64,000 nucleotides of DNA from Lederbergia sp. NSJ-179 (GCF_022867885.1 NZ_JALIFP010000006.1:1-64000); one strand, 5' to 3'; shown: positions 1-10,020, counted from the first letter of the stretch. Notes: a model not told the origin generated them from the sequence alone. Numbers and translations: made by a program.

Positions 1-381
1 GATGGAAATCCCATCTATCTTCTAGCTCAACATTTTTTCGCCCAACACGACATCCAGTTTGATGTCAAACAGGTGATTGGTCTGACAAATGAAGACCCTG
101 TTTCAACCGAATTCAGGCCACTTAAACAAGTCATTGAGAGACTTAATCGTACATTTAAGGGAAACTATCGTTCTACACACGGCTTTGGTTCAGAACATGG
201 TTCTGTTTCCTATGTCACCTTGTTTGTCGCTTATTTTAATTTTCTTAGGCCACATGCCTCTTTAGAGGGAAAGGTACCTGTTGTCAATCCATCCTTATCA
301 GGTCTTCCTACAATGCCGGCACGGTGGACAAAACTGATCGAGTTAGCTCAACAATGGATCGTAAAACAGCGGTTAGCCTAA
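1..381 (+). CDS. DDE-type transposase, C-terminal part (cut by window edge)
   Basis: The frame is open from base 1 and ends at a TAA at 379-381, so only the last ~126 residues are present. It begins DGNPIYLLAQHFF, which looks like the second catalytic Asp of a DDE transposase. It continues through VIERLNRTFKGNYR, whose Glu would be the third catalytic residue, and ends with an aromatic/basic RPHASLEGKVPV segment typical of transposase C-termini. The exact IS family is not recognised. The downstream 400 bases hold a large inverted repeat but no clear IS terminus. Inferred: remnant or intact insertion sequence whose left part lies outside the window. Confidence 0.75.
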   Translation, partial: DGNPIYLLAQHFFAQHDIQFDVKQVIGLTNEDPVSTEFRPLKQVIERLNRTFKGNYRSTHGFGSEHGSVSYVTLFVAYFNFLRPHASLEGKVPVVNPSLSGLPTMPARWTKLIELAQQWIVKQRLA

Positions 382-783
382 CTTTTTGTTTAGCTGAGCC
401 CTTGAATGATTTTTAAAAGCTAAATTAGCAATCGGCGAAGCGAACTCTTGACAAACCGAACTTGCCAATGGTTTAAAATGGGAAAAACCAAGGGCTTATT
501 TGGCCTGCCTTCTTTTTGTCCCCTTCGCCCTTGTTAGTCTGAATTCAAACCATTGGCGTGTTTGTCAAGAGCGATTGCGGCAGCTTACCACCACATTTAG
601 ATCTTAGAGCTACTTTTGGGCTTTTGTTTTCATAGAATTTTTGACACTACCCTCCGTCTTATTATTCCCTTTTCTTTATGAAAAAGATGTCCATTTAGAA
701 AAAAAGATGTATAATCTGGGTGAACCTAGTATTTGTGGAAAAAATATATATAAAACATACTTTTTTATATGGGAGAAGTTCAA
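382..783. other. Gene-free stretch with nested inverted repeat
   Basis: No open frame with a ribosome site is seen. Bases 445-474 (CTCTTGACAAAC ... GCCAATGGTTT) are repeated inverted at 547-571, with a second internal stem CAAGGGC/GCCCTTG at 489-495 and 527-533. Together they make a ~127-base hairpin-like structure just downstream of the transposase gene. It may belong to the IS end or be a small non-autonomous element. An AT-rich segment with a TATAAT at 710-715 lies ahead of the next gene, but no convincing -35 is visible. Confidence 0.55.
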
Positions 784-1779
784 ATGAAGAAAAGGAATAT
801 CGCTGTAATAGGAATTTTTTTACTTGTTTTTACGTTATTGACTGGTTGCGGGGCTGATGCTAAACCGAAAACAGATCAAACAGAGGGAAGTAAAGATCAG
901 GTAGCAGAGAATCAATTGACAGAAGCAGAAGCTAGTTTTCCCGTTACCATTAAGGATGCAACAGGGAAGGATGTAGAGATTAAACAAGAACCAAAACGGA
1001 TTGTTTCCCTGATCCCAAGTAATACGGAAATTGTTTTTGCTTTAGAAAAAGGGAGTGACATGGTCGGAGCTTCTACCGAATATGATGATTATCCTGAAGA
1101 AGTCGCTCATCTCGAAAAAGTAGCGGCTGGCTTTGAACTAAATGTGGAAAAGGTACTTTCGCTTAAGCCGGACCTTGTTCTTGCCCATAGTTCTAGCTTA
1201 CCAACATGGGAGAGTGGGTTAAAGCAAATAGAAGATAGTGGGGTAACGGTACTTGTAATAGAAGATGCGCAAAGCTTTGATTCTGTTTATCAAACGATTG
1301 AGACGATTGGAAAAGCACTTGGAAAGACGGATAAGGCTAGTGAAGTTGTAGCGGATATGCAAGCGAAATTAGCGGATATTAAAAAGAAGGCTAAAGAAAT
1401 CTCAGAAGATCAGCAAAAAACAGTATTCGTTGAACTTCAACCTGCACCAAAAATATACACAATAGGTAAAGGGACATTTATGGATGAAATGTTAGATACG
1501 ATTCAAGCGAAAAACGTTGTGGAAGAAGAAGGATATCCCATCTTAAATGAGGAAGCGATTATTAAAAGCAACCCAGATATCATCATTGTGAATTACAGCC
1601 ATGTGGAAGATGCAGTTGATCAAGTGTTGCAGCGGACCGCTTGGAAAGACATAACCGCGATCAAAGAAAACCAAGTGTACCATGTGAACGAAGATCTTAT
1701 TAGTCGTTCAGGTCCACGAATTATTGAAGGAGTAGAGGAGCTTGCCAAAGCGATTTATCCAGAAGTTTACGGGGAATAA
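784..1779 (+). CDS. ABC importer substrate-binding lipoprotein, cobalamin/iron-chelate (BtuF/FecB) type
   Basis: Extracytoplasmic metal-chelate binding protein, 331 residues. The start chosen is the ATG at 784, because GGGAGA lies 8-9 bases upstream; an in-frame ATG at 769 has no site. The N-terminus is a lipoprotein signal with lipobox LLTGC (Cys22), followed by a charged linker and a helical-backbone metal-receptor domain with RIVSLIPSNTEIVFAL near residue 75 and the SLKPDLVLAHSS segment. That motif resembles BtuF/YvrC, but ligand choice between vitamin B12 and ferric siderophore cannot be read from sequence. No cobalamin riboswitch or Fur box was recognised upstream. First gene of a three-gene operon with its permease and ATPase. 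Confidence 0.85.
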   Translation: MKKRNIAVIGIFLLVFTLLTGCGADAKPKTDQTEGSKDQVAENQLTEAEASFPVTIKDATGKDVEIKQEPKRIVSLIPSNTEIVFALEKGSDMVGASTEYDDYPEEVAHLEKVAAGFELNVEKVLSLKPDLVLAHSSSLPTWESGLKQIEDSGVTVLVIEDAQSFDSVYQTIETIGKALGKTDKASEVVADMQAKLADIKKKAKEISEDQQKTVFVELQPAPKIYTIGKGTFMDEMLDTIQAKNVVEEEGYPILNEEAIIKSNPDIIIVNYSHVEDAVDQVLQRTAWKDITAIKENQVYHVNEDLISRSGPRIIEGVEELAKAIYPEVYGE

Positions 1780-2797
1780 GCCAGGCATTTCATATTGCCT
1801 TGCGATTGGCTTTTTGCTCATCACAGTTTTTCTAGGAGTAGGAGTTGGAACGGTGCAGGTTTCCTTCAAGGAGATGGTTGCTATTTTTGGCAATCATCTT
1901 CTTCCTCTTTCTTTTCAAACAGATCCAATGCTTGATAATATCGTGATCAATATTCGTCTACCACGTGTTGTTTTAGCGGGTCTTGTTGGTGCTTCGCTTG
2001 CTTTAGCAGGCGCAGCCTTCCAAGGTCTACTCAGGAATCCACTGGCAGACCCCTATACATTAGGCGTATCTTCGGGAGCTTCCGTAGGTGCTGTAATCGT
2101 TATATTTTTTCAACTTAGTTTTCCTATTATCGGCTTATTAACCTTACCAATCGCCAGTATCATAGCTGCTTTTATAACGATTTTTATTGTGTTATTTTTT
2201 GCACGGAAAATTGAACCCAGCATGAAAGTAGAAACGATTATTTTAACAGGAATTATTTTCAGTTCCTTTCTGGGAGCGTTCCTTTCCCTGATCATTGCTT
2301 TGTCTAATCAAGAGCTGCGAGAAATTATTGGCTGGTTGTTAGGAAGTGTCTCGATGCGTGGTTGGAATTACATTTGGATCATCCTTCCTTTTTTCTTGAT
2401 CGGCAGCTTTCTATTAATGTTGAATACAAGAGAATTGAATGCTATGACATTTGGTGAGGAACGGGCGCAACACTTAGGAGTGAATGTGGAAAAACGTAAA
2501 CAGCTCGTTCTAATAGCTGGTTCTCTTTTGACCGGAGCCGCCGTCGCTGTTTCAGGAACGATTGGTTTCGTTGGCTTGGTGATTCCGCATTTAACAAGAT
2601 TATTATGGGGACCCGATCATACACATTTACTACCTTTGTCTACGGTGGTGGGGGGAGGTTTTTTGATCTTAGCCGATTTATTGGCTCGAACGATCATTCA
2701 GCCGGCAGAGCTTCCAATAGGTGTTATTACAGCTCTCATTGGCGCACCCGTTTTTGCGGGGATTTTAATGAGACGAAGATTGGAAAGTAGAGGATAA
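1742..2797 (+). CDS. ABC importer permease, FecCD/BtuC family
   Basis: Integral membrane permease of the type II metal-chelate importers, 351 residues, about ten hydrophobic segments. It contains the family signature GAAFQGLLRNPLADPYTLG near residues 88-106 and GLVIPHLTR near residue 275. The TTG at 1742 is taken as start: AAGGAG at 1727-1732 is 9 bases upstream and the length fits the family. This makes the gene overlap the binding-protein gene by 38 bases, suggesting translational coupling. No in-frame ATG or GTG lies near the gene junction, so the TTG start is probable rather than proven. Confidence 0.85.
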   Translation: MPKRFIQKFTGNKPGISYCLAIGFLLITVFLGVGVGTVQVSFKEMVAIFGNHLLPLSFQTDPMLDNIVINIRLPRVVLAGLVGASLALAGAAFQGLLRNPLADPYTLGVSSGASVGAVIVIFFQLSFPIIGLLTLPIASIIAAFITIFIVLFFARKIEPSMKVETIILTGIIFSSFLGAFLSLIIALSNQELREIIGWLLGSVSMRGWNYIWIILPFFLIGSFLLMLNTRELNAMTFGEERAQHLGVNVEKRKQLVLIAGSLLTGAAVAVSGTIGFVGLVIPHLTRLLWGPDHTHLLPLSTVVGGGFLILADLLARTIIQPAELPIGVITALIGAPVFAGILMRRRLESRG

Positions 2798-2800
2798 ATC

Positions 2801-3601
2801 ATGCTGCAAATCAAACAGATTTCGGGAGGTTATCCCGGTTTTCAAGTGTTACATGATCTTTCTTTTTCGGTAGAAAAGGGGGAGTTTTTTGGAATCATCG
2901 GTCCCAACGGAAGCGGGAAAACAACCTTATTAAAGATGATGAGTGGTTTACTGTCACCGAAAAAGGGGGATATTCTGCTTCAGGACAAGCCCCTCCGAAA
3001 CTTTACTACAAAGGAGTTAGCTCAAAAATTGGCCGTGTTACCACAGGTTCAGTCAGAAGCCTTTGCCTTTACAGTGAAAGAGACGGTTGCATTAGGCCGT
3101 TATGCCCATCAAAAAGGCTTGTTTCAAACGAGAAGGGAAGAAGATGAGCAAATCATTGAAAAAGCCATGATCGCAACCGGCATCCAGCCTTTTCAAAACA
3201 AATTATTGCATACTCTTTCAGGTGGAGAACGGCAACGCGTTTTTCTTGCTCAAGCATTGGCACAAAAGCCGGAAATTTTACTGCTGGATGAACCGACAAA
3301 TCATTTAGACCTTTCTTTTCAAAAAGAATTATTAGACAAGTTGAACAGATGGGTAAGAGAAAAAGGGCTGACGGTCATTTCCATTTTTCATGATTTAAAT
3401 ATTGCGAGCCTCTACTGTGACCGCTTGCTGTTAATGGATAAAGGAAGAATACATACAATTGGGAAAGTGGAAGACGTTATTCAAAAACAAACGATTCGAA
3501 CCGTGTACCATATTGAGGTGGAAATATACAACCATCCAAAAATGCCAAAGCCACAAATAGCCTTACTTCCCAGTCCATTACAGATGAACCCATCTGACTG
3601 A
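2801..3601 (+). CDS. ABC importer ATP-binding protein, FecE/BtuD family
   Basis: Cytoplasmic ATPase powering the importer, 266 residues. Walker A GPNGSGKTT sits at about residues 34-42, the ABC signature LSGGERQRV at about 139-147 and Walker B ILLLDEPT at about 159-166, with the switch His in the FHDLN motif. It starts three bases after the permease stop with AGAGG upstream, so the three genes form one operon. A strong terminator follows at 3640-3684. The substrate is inherited from the binding protein (B12 or iron chelate) and remains open. Confidence 0.9.
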   Translation: MLQIKQISGGYPGFQVLHDLSFSVEKGEFFGIIGPNGSGKTTLLKMMSGLLSPKKGDILLQDKPLRNFTTKELAQKLAVLPQVQSEAFAFTVKETVALGRYAHQKGLFQTRREEDEQIIEKAMIATGIQPFQNKLLHTLSGGERQRVFLAQALAQKPEILLLDEPTNHLDLSFQKELLDKLNRWVREKGLTVISIFHDLNIASLYCDRLLLMDKGRIHTIGKVEDVIQKQTIRTVYHIEVEIYNHPKMPKPQIALLPSPLQMNPSD

Positions 3602-3639
3602 ATTTTTATCCCGTCCGGAATCGATTATCCCTGTTTGAT

Positions 3640-3684
3640 AAAAGCAATCACTTCTCCTAAAATAGTAGGGTTGATTGCTTTTTG
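3640..3684 (+). terminator. Rho-independent terminator after the ABC importer
   Basis: AAAAGCAATCA pairs with TGATTGCTTTT across a ~21-base loop and ends in a T run. It separates the importer operon from fadF. Confidence 0.8.
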
Positions 3685-3771
3685 TCCATAAACTTGGAAT
3701 AAAGTTAGCGAAAATCACATACATTCAATAGCAAACTAGTAGAAAATCTAGATTCATTTCATTCTACCTCT

Positions 3772-3800
3772 TGACTGAATGGCCATTCATTTTATATGAT
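3772..3800 (+). promoter_or_regulatory. fadF promoter overlapped by FadR-like operator
   Basis: TTGACT (3771-3776) and TATGAT (3795-3800) are spaced 18 bases apart. Bases 3772-3789 read TGACTGAATGGCCATTCA, which matches the B. subtilis FadR box (as I recall it, TGAATGAMTANTCATTCA) at about 15 of 18 positions. It includes the perfect palindrome TGAATGGCCATTCA. The operator lies on the -35 and spacer, a position suited to repression relieved by long-chain acyl-CoA. Confidence 0.65.
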
Positions 3801-3833
3801 GGGTATAATAAGAAATTAAAGGGAGTGCTTGGA

Positions 3834-5948
3834 ATGGGTCCATTATTTTGGCTCAATTGGATTGCTTTCCTCTCTGTAACCGCTTACTGTATCTATCTCT
3901 TTGTTTATGTTGTCAGAACACGGATTGCTTATATCAAGCTAGGAAAAAAGACAGAATTTGACCATGATATGAAACAGCGCCTTAAGAAAATTGGTGTCTA
4001 TGTTTTTGGGCAAAAAAAACTTTTGAAAGATAAAAAAAGTGGTCTCATTCATGTCGTATTTTTTTACGGGTTTATTCTTGTGCAATTTGGGGCGATTGAT
4101 TTTATTTGGAAAGGGCTTGTGCCCGGTTCTCATCTGCCGCTCGGTCCACTTTATCCTGGGTTTAAATTTTTTCAAGAAATGGTTACACTCCTTATTTTAA
4201 TTGCCGTCATAGGCGCTTTTTACCGTCGATATATTGAAAAATTAGCCCGATTGAAACGTGGTTTTTATGCAGGCCTTGTTTTATTATTTATCGGAGGATT
4301 AATGCTCTCCGTATTGCTTGGGAATGGAATGTCCCTCGTCTGGAACAATGATCCTTTAGTATGGACGGAACCTGTTGCCTCTGGGATTGCGTTTGTTTTC
4401 CGATGGATGGATCCCATGGTAGCTGCTGGTTTATTTTATATTGCTTGGTGGGTTCATCTTTTCATTTTGCTTGCCTTTCTCGTCTATGTTCCCCAATCCA
4501 AGCATGCCCATTTAATTGCTGGGCCTGCAAATGTTTATTTGAATGCCCCAGACGAAGGAAAGAAGTTGGCACCAATTGATTTCGAGGATGAATCGCAAGA
4601 AACCTTTGGTGTCGGAAAAATCGATGAGTTTACCGATTTACAGCTAATCGACTTATATGCCTGTGTAGAATGTGGTCGCTGCACAAATATGTGCCCTGCA
4701 TCGGGGACCGGAAAAACGTTATCCCCAATGGAGATTATGACTAAATTACGTGATCATTTAACAAATTATGGGGCAGCCGTGACAAGTAAAGAGCCTTGGG
4801 TGCCAACTTATGCTTTTTCTGGAACAATGGGAAACCAATTAGCAAAGGCTGGAGCGGGAAAAGGAACGAAGGAAGCGGCAGCCACAGTTGATTATCATCC
4901 AAGTATGATTGGCGATATCATTACAGAGGAAGAGTTGTGGGCCTGTACAACTTGCCGGAATTGTGAAGATCAATGTCCCGTTATGAATAATCATGTGAGC
5001 CATATTATCGATATGCGTCGTTATCTTGTGTTGACAGAGGGAAAAATGAATCCGGACGCCCAGCGTGCGATGCAAAATATTGAACGGCAGGGAAATCCTT
5101 GGGGATTGAATCGTAAGGAAAAGGAAAACTGGCGAGAAGCCCGCGCAGATATTCATATCCCAACCGTGAAGGAAATGAAAAAGGCTGGAGAGGATTTCGA
5201 ATATTTACTTTGGGTCGGTTCGATGGGGGCGTTTGATAATCGCAGTCAAAAAATTGCCCTCTCCTTTGCGAAACTACTGAATGAAGCAGACGTGAAATTT
5301 GCGATTTTGGGTAACAAAGAAAAAAATTCCGGGGATACGCCACGTAGATTAGGAAATGAATTTTTATTTCAGGAATTGGCAACAGCCAATATAAAGGAAT
5401 TTGAAAAACATCAGATTCAAAAGATTGTAACGATTGACCCACATGCCTATAATATTTTTAAAAATGAGTATCCTGATTTTGGCTTCCAAGCAGAAGTGTA
5501 TCATCATACTGAACTACTTTATCAGCTCATTCAGGAAGGGCGATTACGACCAAAGTATAAAGTGGAGGGAAAAATTACCTACCATGATTCTTGTTATCTT
5601 GGCCGCTATAATGAGGTCTATGATCCTCCGCGTGAAATCTTAAAATCCATTCCCGGCATTACCTTGGTTGAAATGGACCGCAATCGAGAGAATGGCATGT
5701 GTTGTGGTGCTGGAGGCGGCTTGATGTGGATGGAGGAAGATCCAGAACAACGTGTGAATGTAGCTCGGACAGAACAAGCCTTAGCGGTAAGCCCATCCAT
5801 TATTAGTTCAGGATGTCCCTATTGTTTAACCATGCTGTCAGATGGGACCAAAGCGAAAGAAGTGGAAGATAAAGTCGGTACCTATGATGTAGCTGAGTTA
5901 TTGGAAAGATCCGTTTGTGGGAAACCAGAAAGTGAAAAGGTCTCATAA
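3834..5948 (+). CDS. fadF: Membrane-bound iron-sulfur reductase FadF (YwjF)
   Basis: Heterodisulfide-reductase-like Fe-S protein thought to carry electrons from fatty-acid beta-oxidation into the respiratory chain. The start at 3834 follows GGGAG by 8 bases and gives 704 residues, essentially the B. subtilis length; an upstream in-frame TTG at 3771 is the promoter -35. The N-terminal ~240 residues form several membrane helices (NarI-like). Two cysteine clusters follow, CVECGRCTNMCP near residue 277 and CTTCRNCEDQCP near 370. Two CCG domains come next, with HDSCYLGRYN near 584 and CCGAGGG near 622. In B. subtilis fadF is followed by acdA and rpoE; here acdA is absent. Confidence 0.93.
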   Translation: MGPLFWLNWIAFLSVTAYCIYLFVYVVRTRIAYIKLGKKTEFDHDMKQRLKKIGVYVFGQKKLLKDKKSGLIHVVFFYGFILVQFGAIDFIWKGLVPGSHLPLGPLYPGFKFFQEMVTLLILIAVIGAFYRRYIEKLARLKRGFYAGLVLLFIGGLMLSVLLGNGMSLVWNNDPLVWTEPVASGIAFVFRWMDPMVAAGLFYIAWWVHLFILLAFLVYVPQSKHAHLIAGPANVYLNAPDEGKKLAPIDFEDESQETFGVGKIDEFTDLQLIDLYACVECGRCTNMCPASGTGKTLSPMEIMTKLRDHLTNYGAAVTSKEPWVPTYAFSGTMGNQLAKAGAGKGTKEAAATVDYHPSMIGDIITEEELWACTTCRNCEDQCPVMNNHVSHIIDMRRYLVLTEGKMNPDAQRAMQNIERQGNPWGLNRKEKENWREARADIHIPTVKEMKKAGEDFEYLLWVGSMGAFDNRSQKIALSFAKLLNEADVKFAILGNKEKNSGDTPRRLGNEFLFQELATANIKEFEKHQIQKIVTIDPHAYNIFKNEYPDFGFQAEVYHHTELLYQLIQEGRLRPKYKVEGKITYHDSCYLGRYNEVYDPPREILKSIPGITLVEMDRNRENGMCCGAGGGLMWMEEDPEQRVNVARTEQALAVSPSIISSGCPYCLTMLSDGTKAKEVEDKVGTYDVAELLERSVCGKPESEKVS

Positions 5949-6007
5949 ACAGGAATGGGTGCATCATACTCTAGAATAAATGAGAGGAAAATATCTTATA
6001 AATATGT

Positions 6008-6039
6008 AAAAATAGATAGGGATACACCTATCTATTTTT
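6008..6039 (+). terminator. Terminator after fadF
   Basis: AAAAATAGATAGG pairs perfectly with CCTATCTATTTTT around a six-base loop. The A and T flanks make it able to act in both directions. Confidence 0.8.
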
Positions 6040-6107
6040 ATTGTTTTAAGGGATTTCCAGTAAGGAATTGCAAATAAACAAACTTTCTTCAGACTGGATG
6101 TGGAAGT

Positions 6108-6323
6108 ATGAAAATTGCACTCTATATGATTGTAAGTTGTTTAATCTTAGTTGCCAGCTACTTTCTTTACCAACAATCACTTGGCGCCATTCCATTCCTG
6201 ATTGGTTCCATCTTTTTATTCTTTTTAGTCATCAAAATCAATGCTTCATCAAAGAAAGAGATAGGGAAAATACCACCAGAAGAAAGAAAACCCGACAAAT
6301 CCAATAATTATTTAGAAAAATAG
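6108..6323 (+). CDS. Small membrane protein, unknown function
   Basis: A 71-residue protein with two hydrophobic segments (about residues 4-21 and 26-45) and a basic, charged tail. I do not recognise the family. The ribosome site is weak (GGATGTGGAAG just upstream of the ATG). The composition and membrane-protein pattern still look like a real gene, more so than the overlapping frame at 6068-6307. It sits between the fadF terminator and the repeat array, where B. subtilis has acdA. Confidence 0.5.
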   Translation: MKIALYMIVSCLILVASYFLYQQSLGAIPFLIGSIFLFFLVIKINASSKKEIGKIPPEERKPDKSNNYLEK

Positions 6324-6355
6324 TAGCATAAATGAAATCAATTTGTTTATAATGA

Positions 6356-6906
6356 GAAAAGCGGAGGCGACTGATTAGCGACGTACAAATTTAAAGGCTT
6401 CTGACGAGATAAAGGAAACACGGCGAAGAATGAGCCGATGTTGACTTATCGTAGGAAGAAGCAGTAAATTTGCTAGTCGCTAGGAGCCGGAGCTGGACAG
6501 AGAAAAGCGGAGGCGACTGCTTAGGGGCGTACAAATTTGAAATAGAAGGATGAACAGCTAAATTCGCGCCGTCCTGGCGCAACGCTGTTCTGACCAACAT
6601 CCTGTTGGCCCAAAGACTTTGCCGGAGGAAGGTTATTTACTGCGAGCCCCTAGGAGCCGGAGCTGGACAGAGAAAAGCGGAGGCGACTGATTAGCGACGA
6701 CAGAAAATGTTCTTCCGGAGGAAAAGTCAATAGACTTTACCGGAGAAAGGTTATTTTCTGCTAGTCGCTAGGAGCCGGAGCTGGACAGAGAAAAGCGGAG
6801 GCGACTGATTAGCGACGACAGAAAATGTTCTTCCGGAGGAAAAGTCAATAGACTTTACCGGAGAAAGGTTATTTTCTGCTAGTCGCTAGGAGCCGGAGCT
6901 GGACAA
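6356..6906 (+). repeat. Four tandem units of a dispersed palindromic repeat (R1)
   Basis: Units run 6356-6500, 6501-6670, 6671-6788 and 6789-6906. Each begins AGAAAAGCGGAGGCGACT and ends CTAGGAGCCGGAGCTGGACA, with the two ends partly complementary (hairpin). Units 3 and 4 are 118 bases long and identical; units 1 and 2 differ in their interior. No coding frame is supported. The array fills the space directly upstream of rpoE. Confidence 0.9.
6552..6608 (+). ncRNA. Bacillaceae-1-like two-hairpin module inside R1 unit 2
   Basis: Outer stem GAACAGC/GCTGTTC encloses the hairpin GCGCCGTCCTGGCGC (loop GTCCT). After TGA it is followed by the hairpin CCAACATCCTGTTGG (loop ATCCT). The same layout with different stem sequences recurs at 45.8, 56.8 and 20.9 kb. 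It could be a transcribed RNA or only a DNA repeat; strand is inferred from the UCCU-loop reading. Confidence 0.45.
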
Positions 6907-6976
6907 AATGAGATCTGTATTTGGCTATTATAAGGAAGAGACTTACATATATAGAGTGAAAGGGAGCGAATTTTCA

Positions 6977-7528
6977 ATGTTGCAACAATCAAAGGAAGAA
7001 TTACAAGAAATGGCACTAATTGAGCTAGCTTTTCAAATTTTTAAGGAAAAAGGGGAAGCTATTTCATTCCAGGAATTATTGGATGAGATAGGCGCGAATC
7101 TGGGATTATCGAAGAATGAAATGCAAGAGAAAATGGTTCAATTCTATACGGATTTGAATATAGATGGAAGATTTATGACACTCGGTGAAAATCGATGGGG
7201 ACTTCGGGAATGGTACCCAATGGATCAAATTGATGAGGAAGTTGTAATGCCGACTAAGACTAAAAAGAAAAAGAAATCGAAAAAGGCGCTCAAAGAAGAG
7301 GAAGAAGACTTGCTTGAAGATTTGGAAGAAGAAGAGCTTGACTATGACTTGGAGGATGATGAAGTACTCTTAGATGACGACGAAGAGGAAGATGAGGATG
7401 AAAGTCTTGAAGCTCTTCAGGAAGAAGAATTCGAGGACGAAGAAGAATTTGAAGAAGACCTGATTGATGAAGAAGAATATGATATCGATGAAGAAGAGGA
7501 AGAAGATGTAGAGGAAGAGGAAAAATAA
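6977..7528 (+). CDS. rpoE: RNA polymerase delta subunit
   Basis: Delta subunit that weakens RNA polymerase binding to nucleic acid and aids recycling and promoter selectivity; 183 residues. The start chosen is the ATG at 6977, which has AGGGAG ten bases upstream and aligns with the B. subtilis N-terminus. Earlier in-frame starts (6908) lie in repeat DNA. The folded HARE-HTH domain covers about residues 1-90 (QSKEELQEMALIELAFQIF, then RWGLREWYP). A short lysine stretch and a long Asp/Glu tail typical of delta follow. Usually part of fadF-acdA-rpoE; here a terminator and repeats intervene, so it probably has its own promoter. Confidence 0.95.
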   Translation: MLQQSKEELQEMALIELAFQIFKEKGEAISFQELLDEIGANLGLSKNEMQEKMVQFYTDLNIDGRFMTLGENRWGLREWYPMDQIDEEVVMPTKTKKKKKSKKALKEEEEDLLEDLEEEELDYDLEDDEVLLDDDEEEDEDESLEALQEEEFEDEEEFEEDLIDEEEYDIDEEEEEDVEEEEK

Positions 7529-7533
7529 TTCAC

Positions 7534-7642
7534 TTGACTTCCTAATAACGAATATGTAATATTTTATTTGGGCTCCTTGAAAAAGGACTGTTCAATAAAC
7601 CAACACGCTCCCATTGCAATTGTAGCGGGGGCGTTTTTTATT
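7534..7642 (+). promoter_or_regulatory. pyrG promoter and CTP-sensing attenuator leader
   Basis: TTGACT (7534-7539), 17-base spacer, TAATAT (7557-7562), then transcription start expected at GGGCTCC (7570). A terminator follows with CGCTCCC on its upstream arm and GGGGGCG plus T run on the downstream arm (7603-7642). In B. subtilis pyrG, low CTP causes repeated G addition at the initiating GGGC. The poly-G then pairs with the CU-rich arm and prevents termination. Every required piece is visible here. Confidence 0.85.
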
Positions 7643-7674
7643 TTTTTAAAAGGAAAAAAGTGCCTAACCCATGA

Positions 7675-9312
<1,638 letters not shown>

Positions 9313-9324
9313 TGAATCAAATAG

Positions 9325-9372
9325 AAAAGCCTGTTTAGATGAAAGATGATTCATCTGAACAGGCTTTTTTTT
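9325..9372 (+). terminator. Terminator between pyrG and ywjG
   Basis: AAAAGCCTGTT.AGATGA pairs with TCATCT.AACAGGCTTTT and ends in eight T. The A-rich upstream side lets it also serve the convergent ywjG. Confidence 0.85.
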
Positions 9373-9394
9373 GAAATTGTGTTTCAATTATTTA

Positions 9395-9916
9395 TCACTT
9401 ATATTCCATAAGAATTTCATCCAAAACAAATTTAATCGAAGAATAAATGTAAAGAGCGGCTATCAAGGAAGGGAATCCCATCCGACTTCCGTCTTCGTTC
9501 GGAAGTAATGGTTTAAGTACATAAGTATTAATATGTACATCAGCTAAATCCGGAAGCTGTTTGGCTTCTGACTTTTTTATTCCTGAGATGGCTACGAAGG
9601 AGATCCCTTTTTTCTCAAGTTTTTCAGCCAGTTGAACAGCTTCCTGATCATCAGAAAAGCGTGTCATCAGTAAGACCCGATCCACTGTTTTTAGTTCCGA
9701 TACGGATGGTAAAGGCTGTACATTTTGCAAAGGTTCTTGTCCATGGATGGCTTCAGAAATCACACCTTCCATTTCATCAAAACCTTTTATATAAATAGTG
9801 CCCTCACCTGCAGAGGCTTGTGCCAGCAACCTTGCTCCATCCTCAATGGAATCAGCCTCATGATCCATGATCCGGTTAAAAAGACCTAGTAACTGGGTCG
9901 TAAACATTTTTTGCAT
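9395..9916 (-). CDS. ywjG: DUF2529 protein YwjG
   Basis: A 173-residue protein matching B. subtilis YwjG in sequence style and position (pyrG-ywjG-spo0F). The family has a SIS-like sugar-isomerase fold by annotation, but no established function. The start is the ATG at 9916 with AAGGAG nine bases upstream; a second ATG lies three codons in. Segments such as GEGTIYIKGFDEMEGV and DRVLLMTRFSDDQEA look like a nucleotide/sugar-binding alpha/beta fold. It is transcribed divergently from spo0F. Confidence 0.85.
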   Translation of the reverse strand: MQKMFTTQLLGLFNRIMDHEADSIEDGARLLAQASAGEGTIYIKGFDEMEGVISEAIHGQEPLQNVQPLPSVSELKTVDRVLLMTRFSDDQEAVQLAEKLEKKGISFVAISGIKKSEAKQLPDLADVHINTYVLKPLLPNEDGSRMGFPSLIAALYIYSSIKFVLDEILMEYK

Positions 9917-9990
9917 GAAAAATTACTCCTTTCATTATTTATTATAATGATGAAAAAAAGGAATACAAATGCGGAAAGATGGGTAATTAT

Positions 9991-10020
9991 GAAGGACTAA
10001 GTAAAATTAAAATAGAATAT
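9991..10020 (+). promoter_or_regulatory. Putative sigma-H promoter of spo0F
   Basis: GAAGGACTA, then 12 bases, then ATAGAATAT matches the sigma-H pattern RNAGGAWWW-N11/12-RNNGAATWW with one mismatch. B. subtilis spo0F is known to use sigma-H, so position and match agree. Confidence 0.55.

Noticed and set aside
640-783. Cobalamin riboswitch upstream of the BtuF-like gene
   Set aside because: No B12-box-like conserved sequence or multi-stem leader; the stretch is AT-rich and short.
3804-3809. TATAAT as the -10 of fadF
   Set aside because: It is 27 bases from TTGACT; TATGAT at 3795-3800 has correct spacing.
6068-6307. 79-codon frame overlapping the small membrane protein
   Set aside because: Different frame with no membrane or domain pattern; the 6108-6323 frame is more protein-like.
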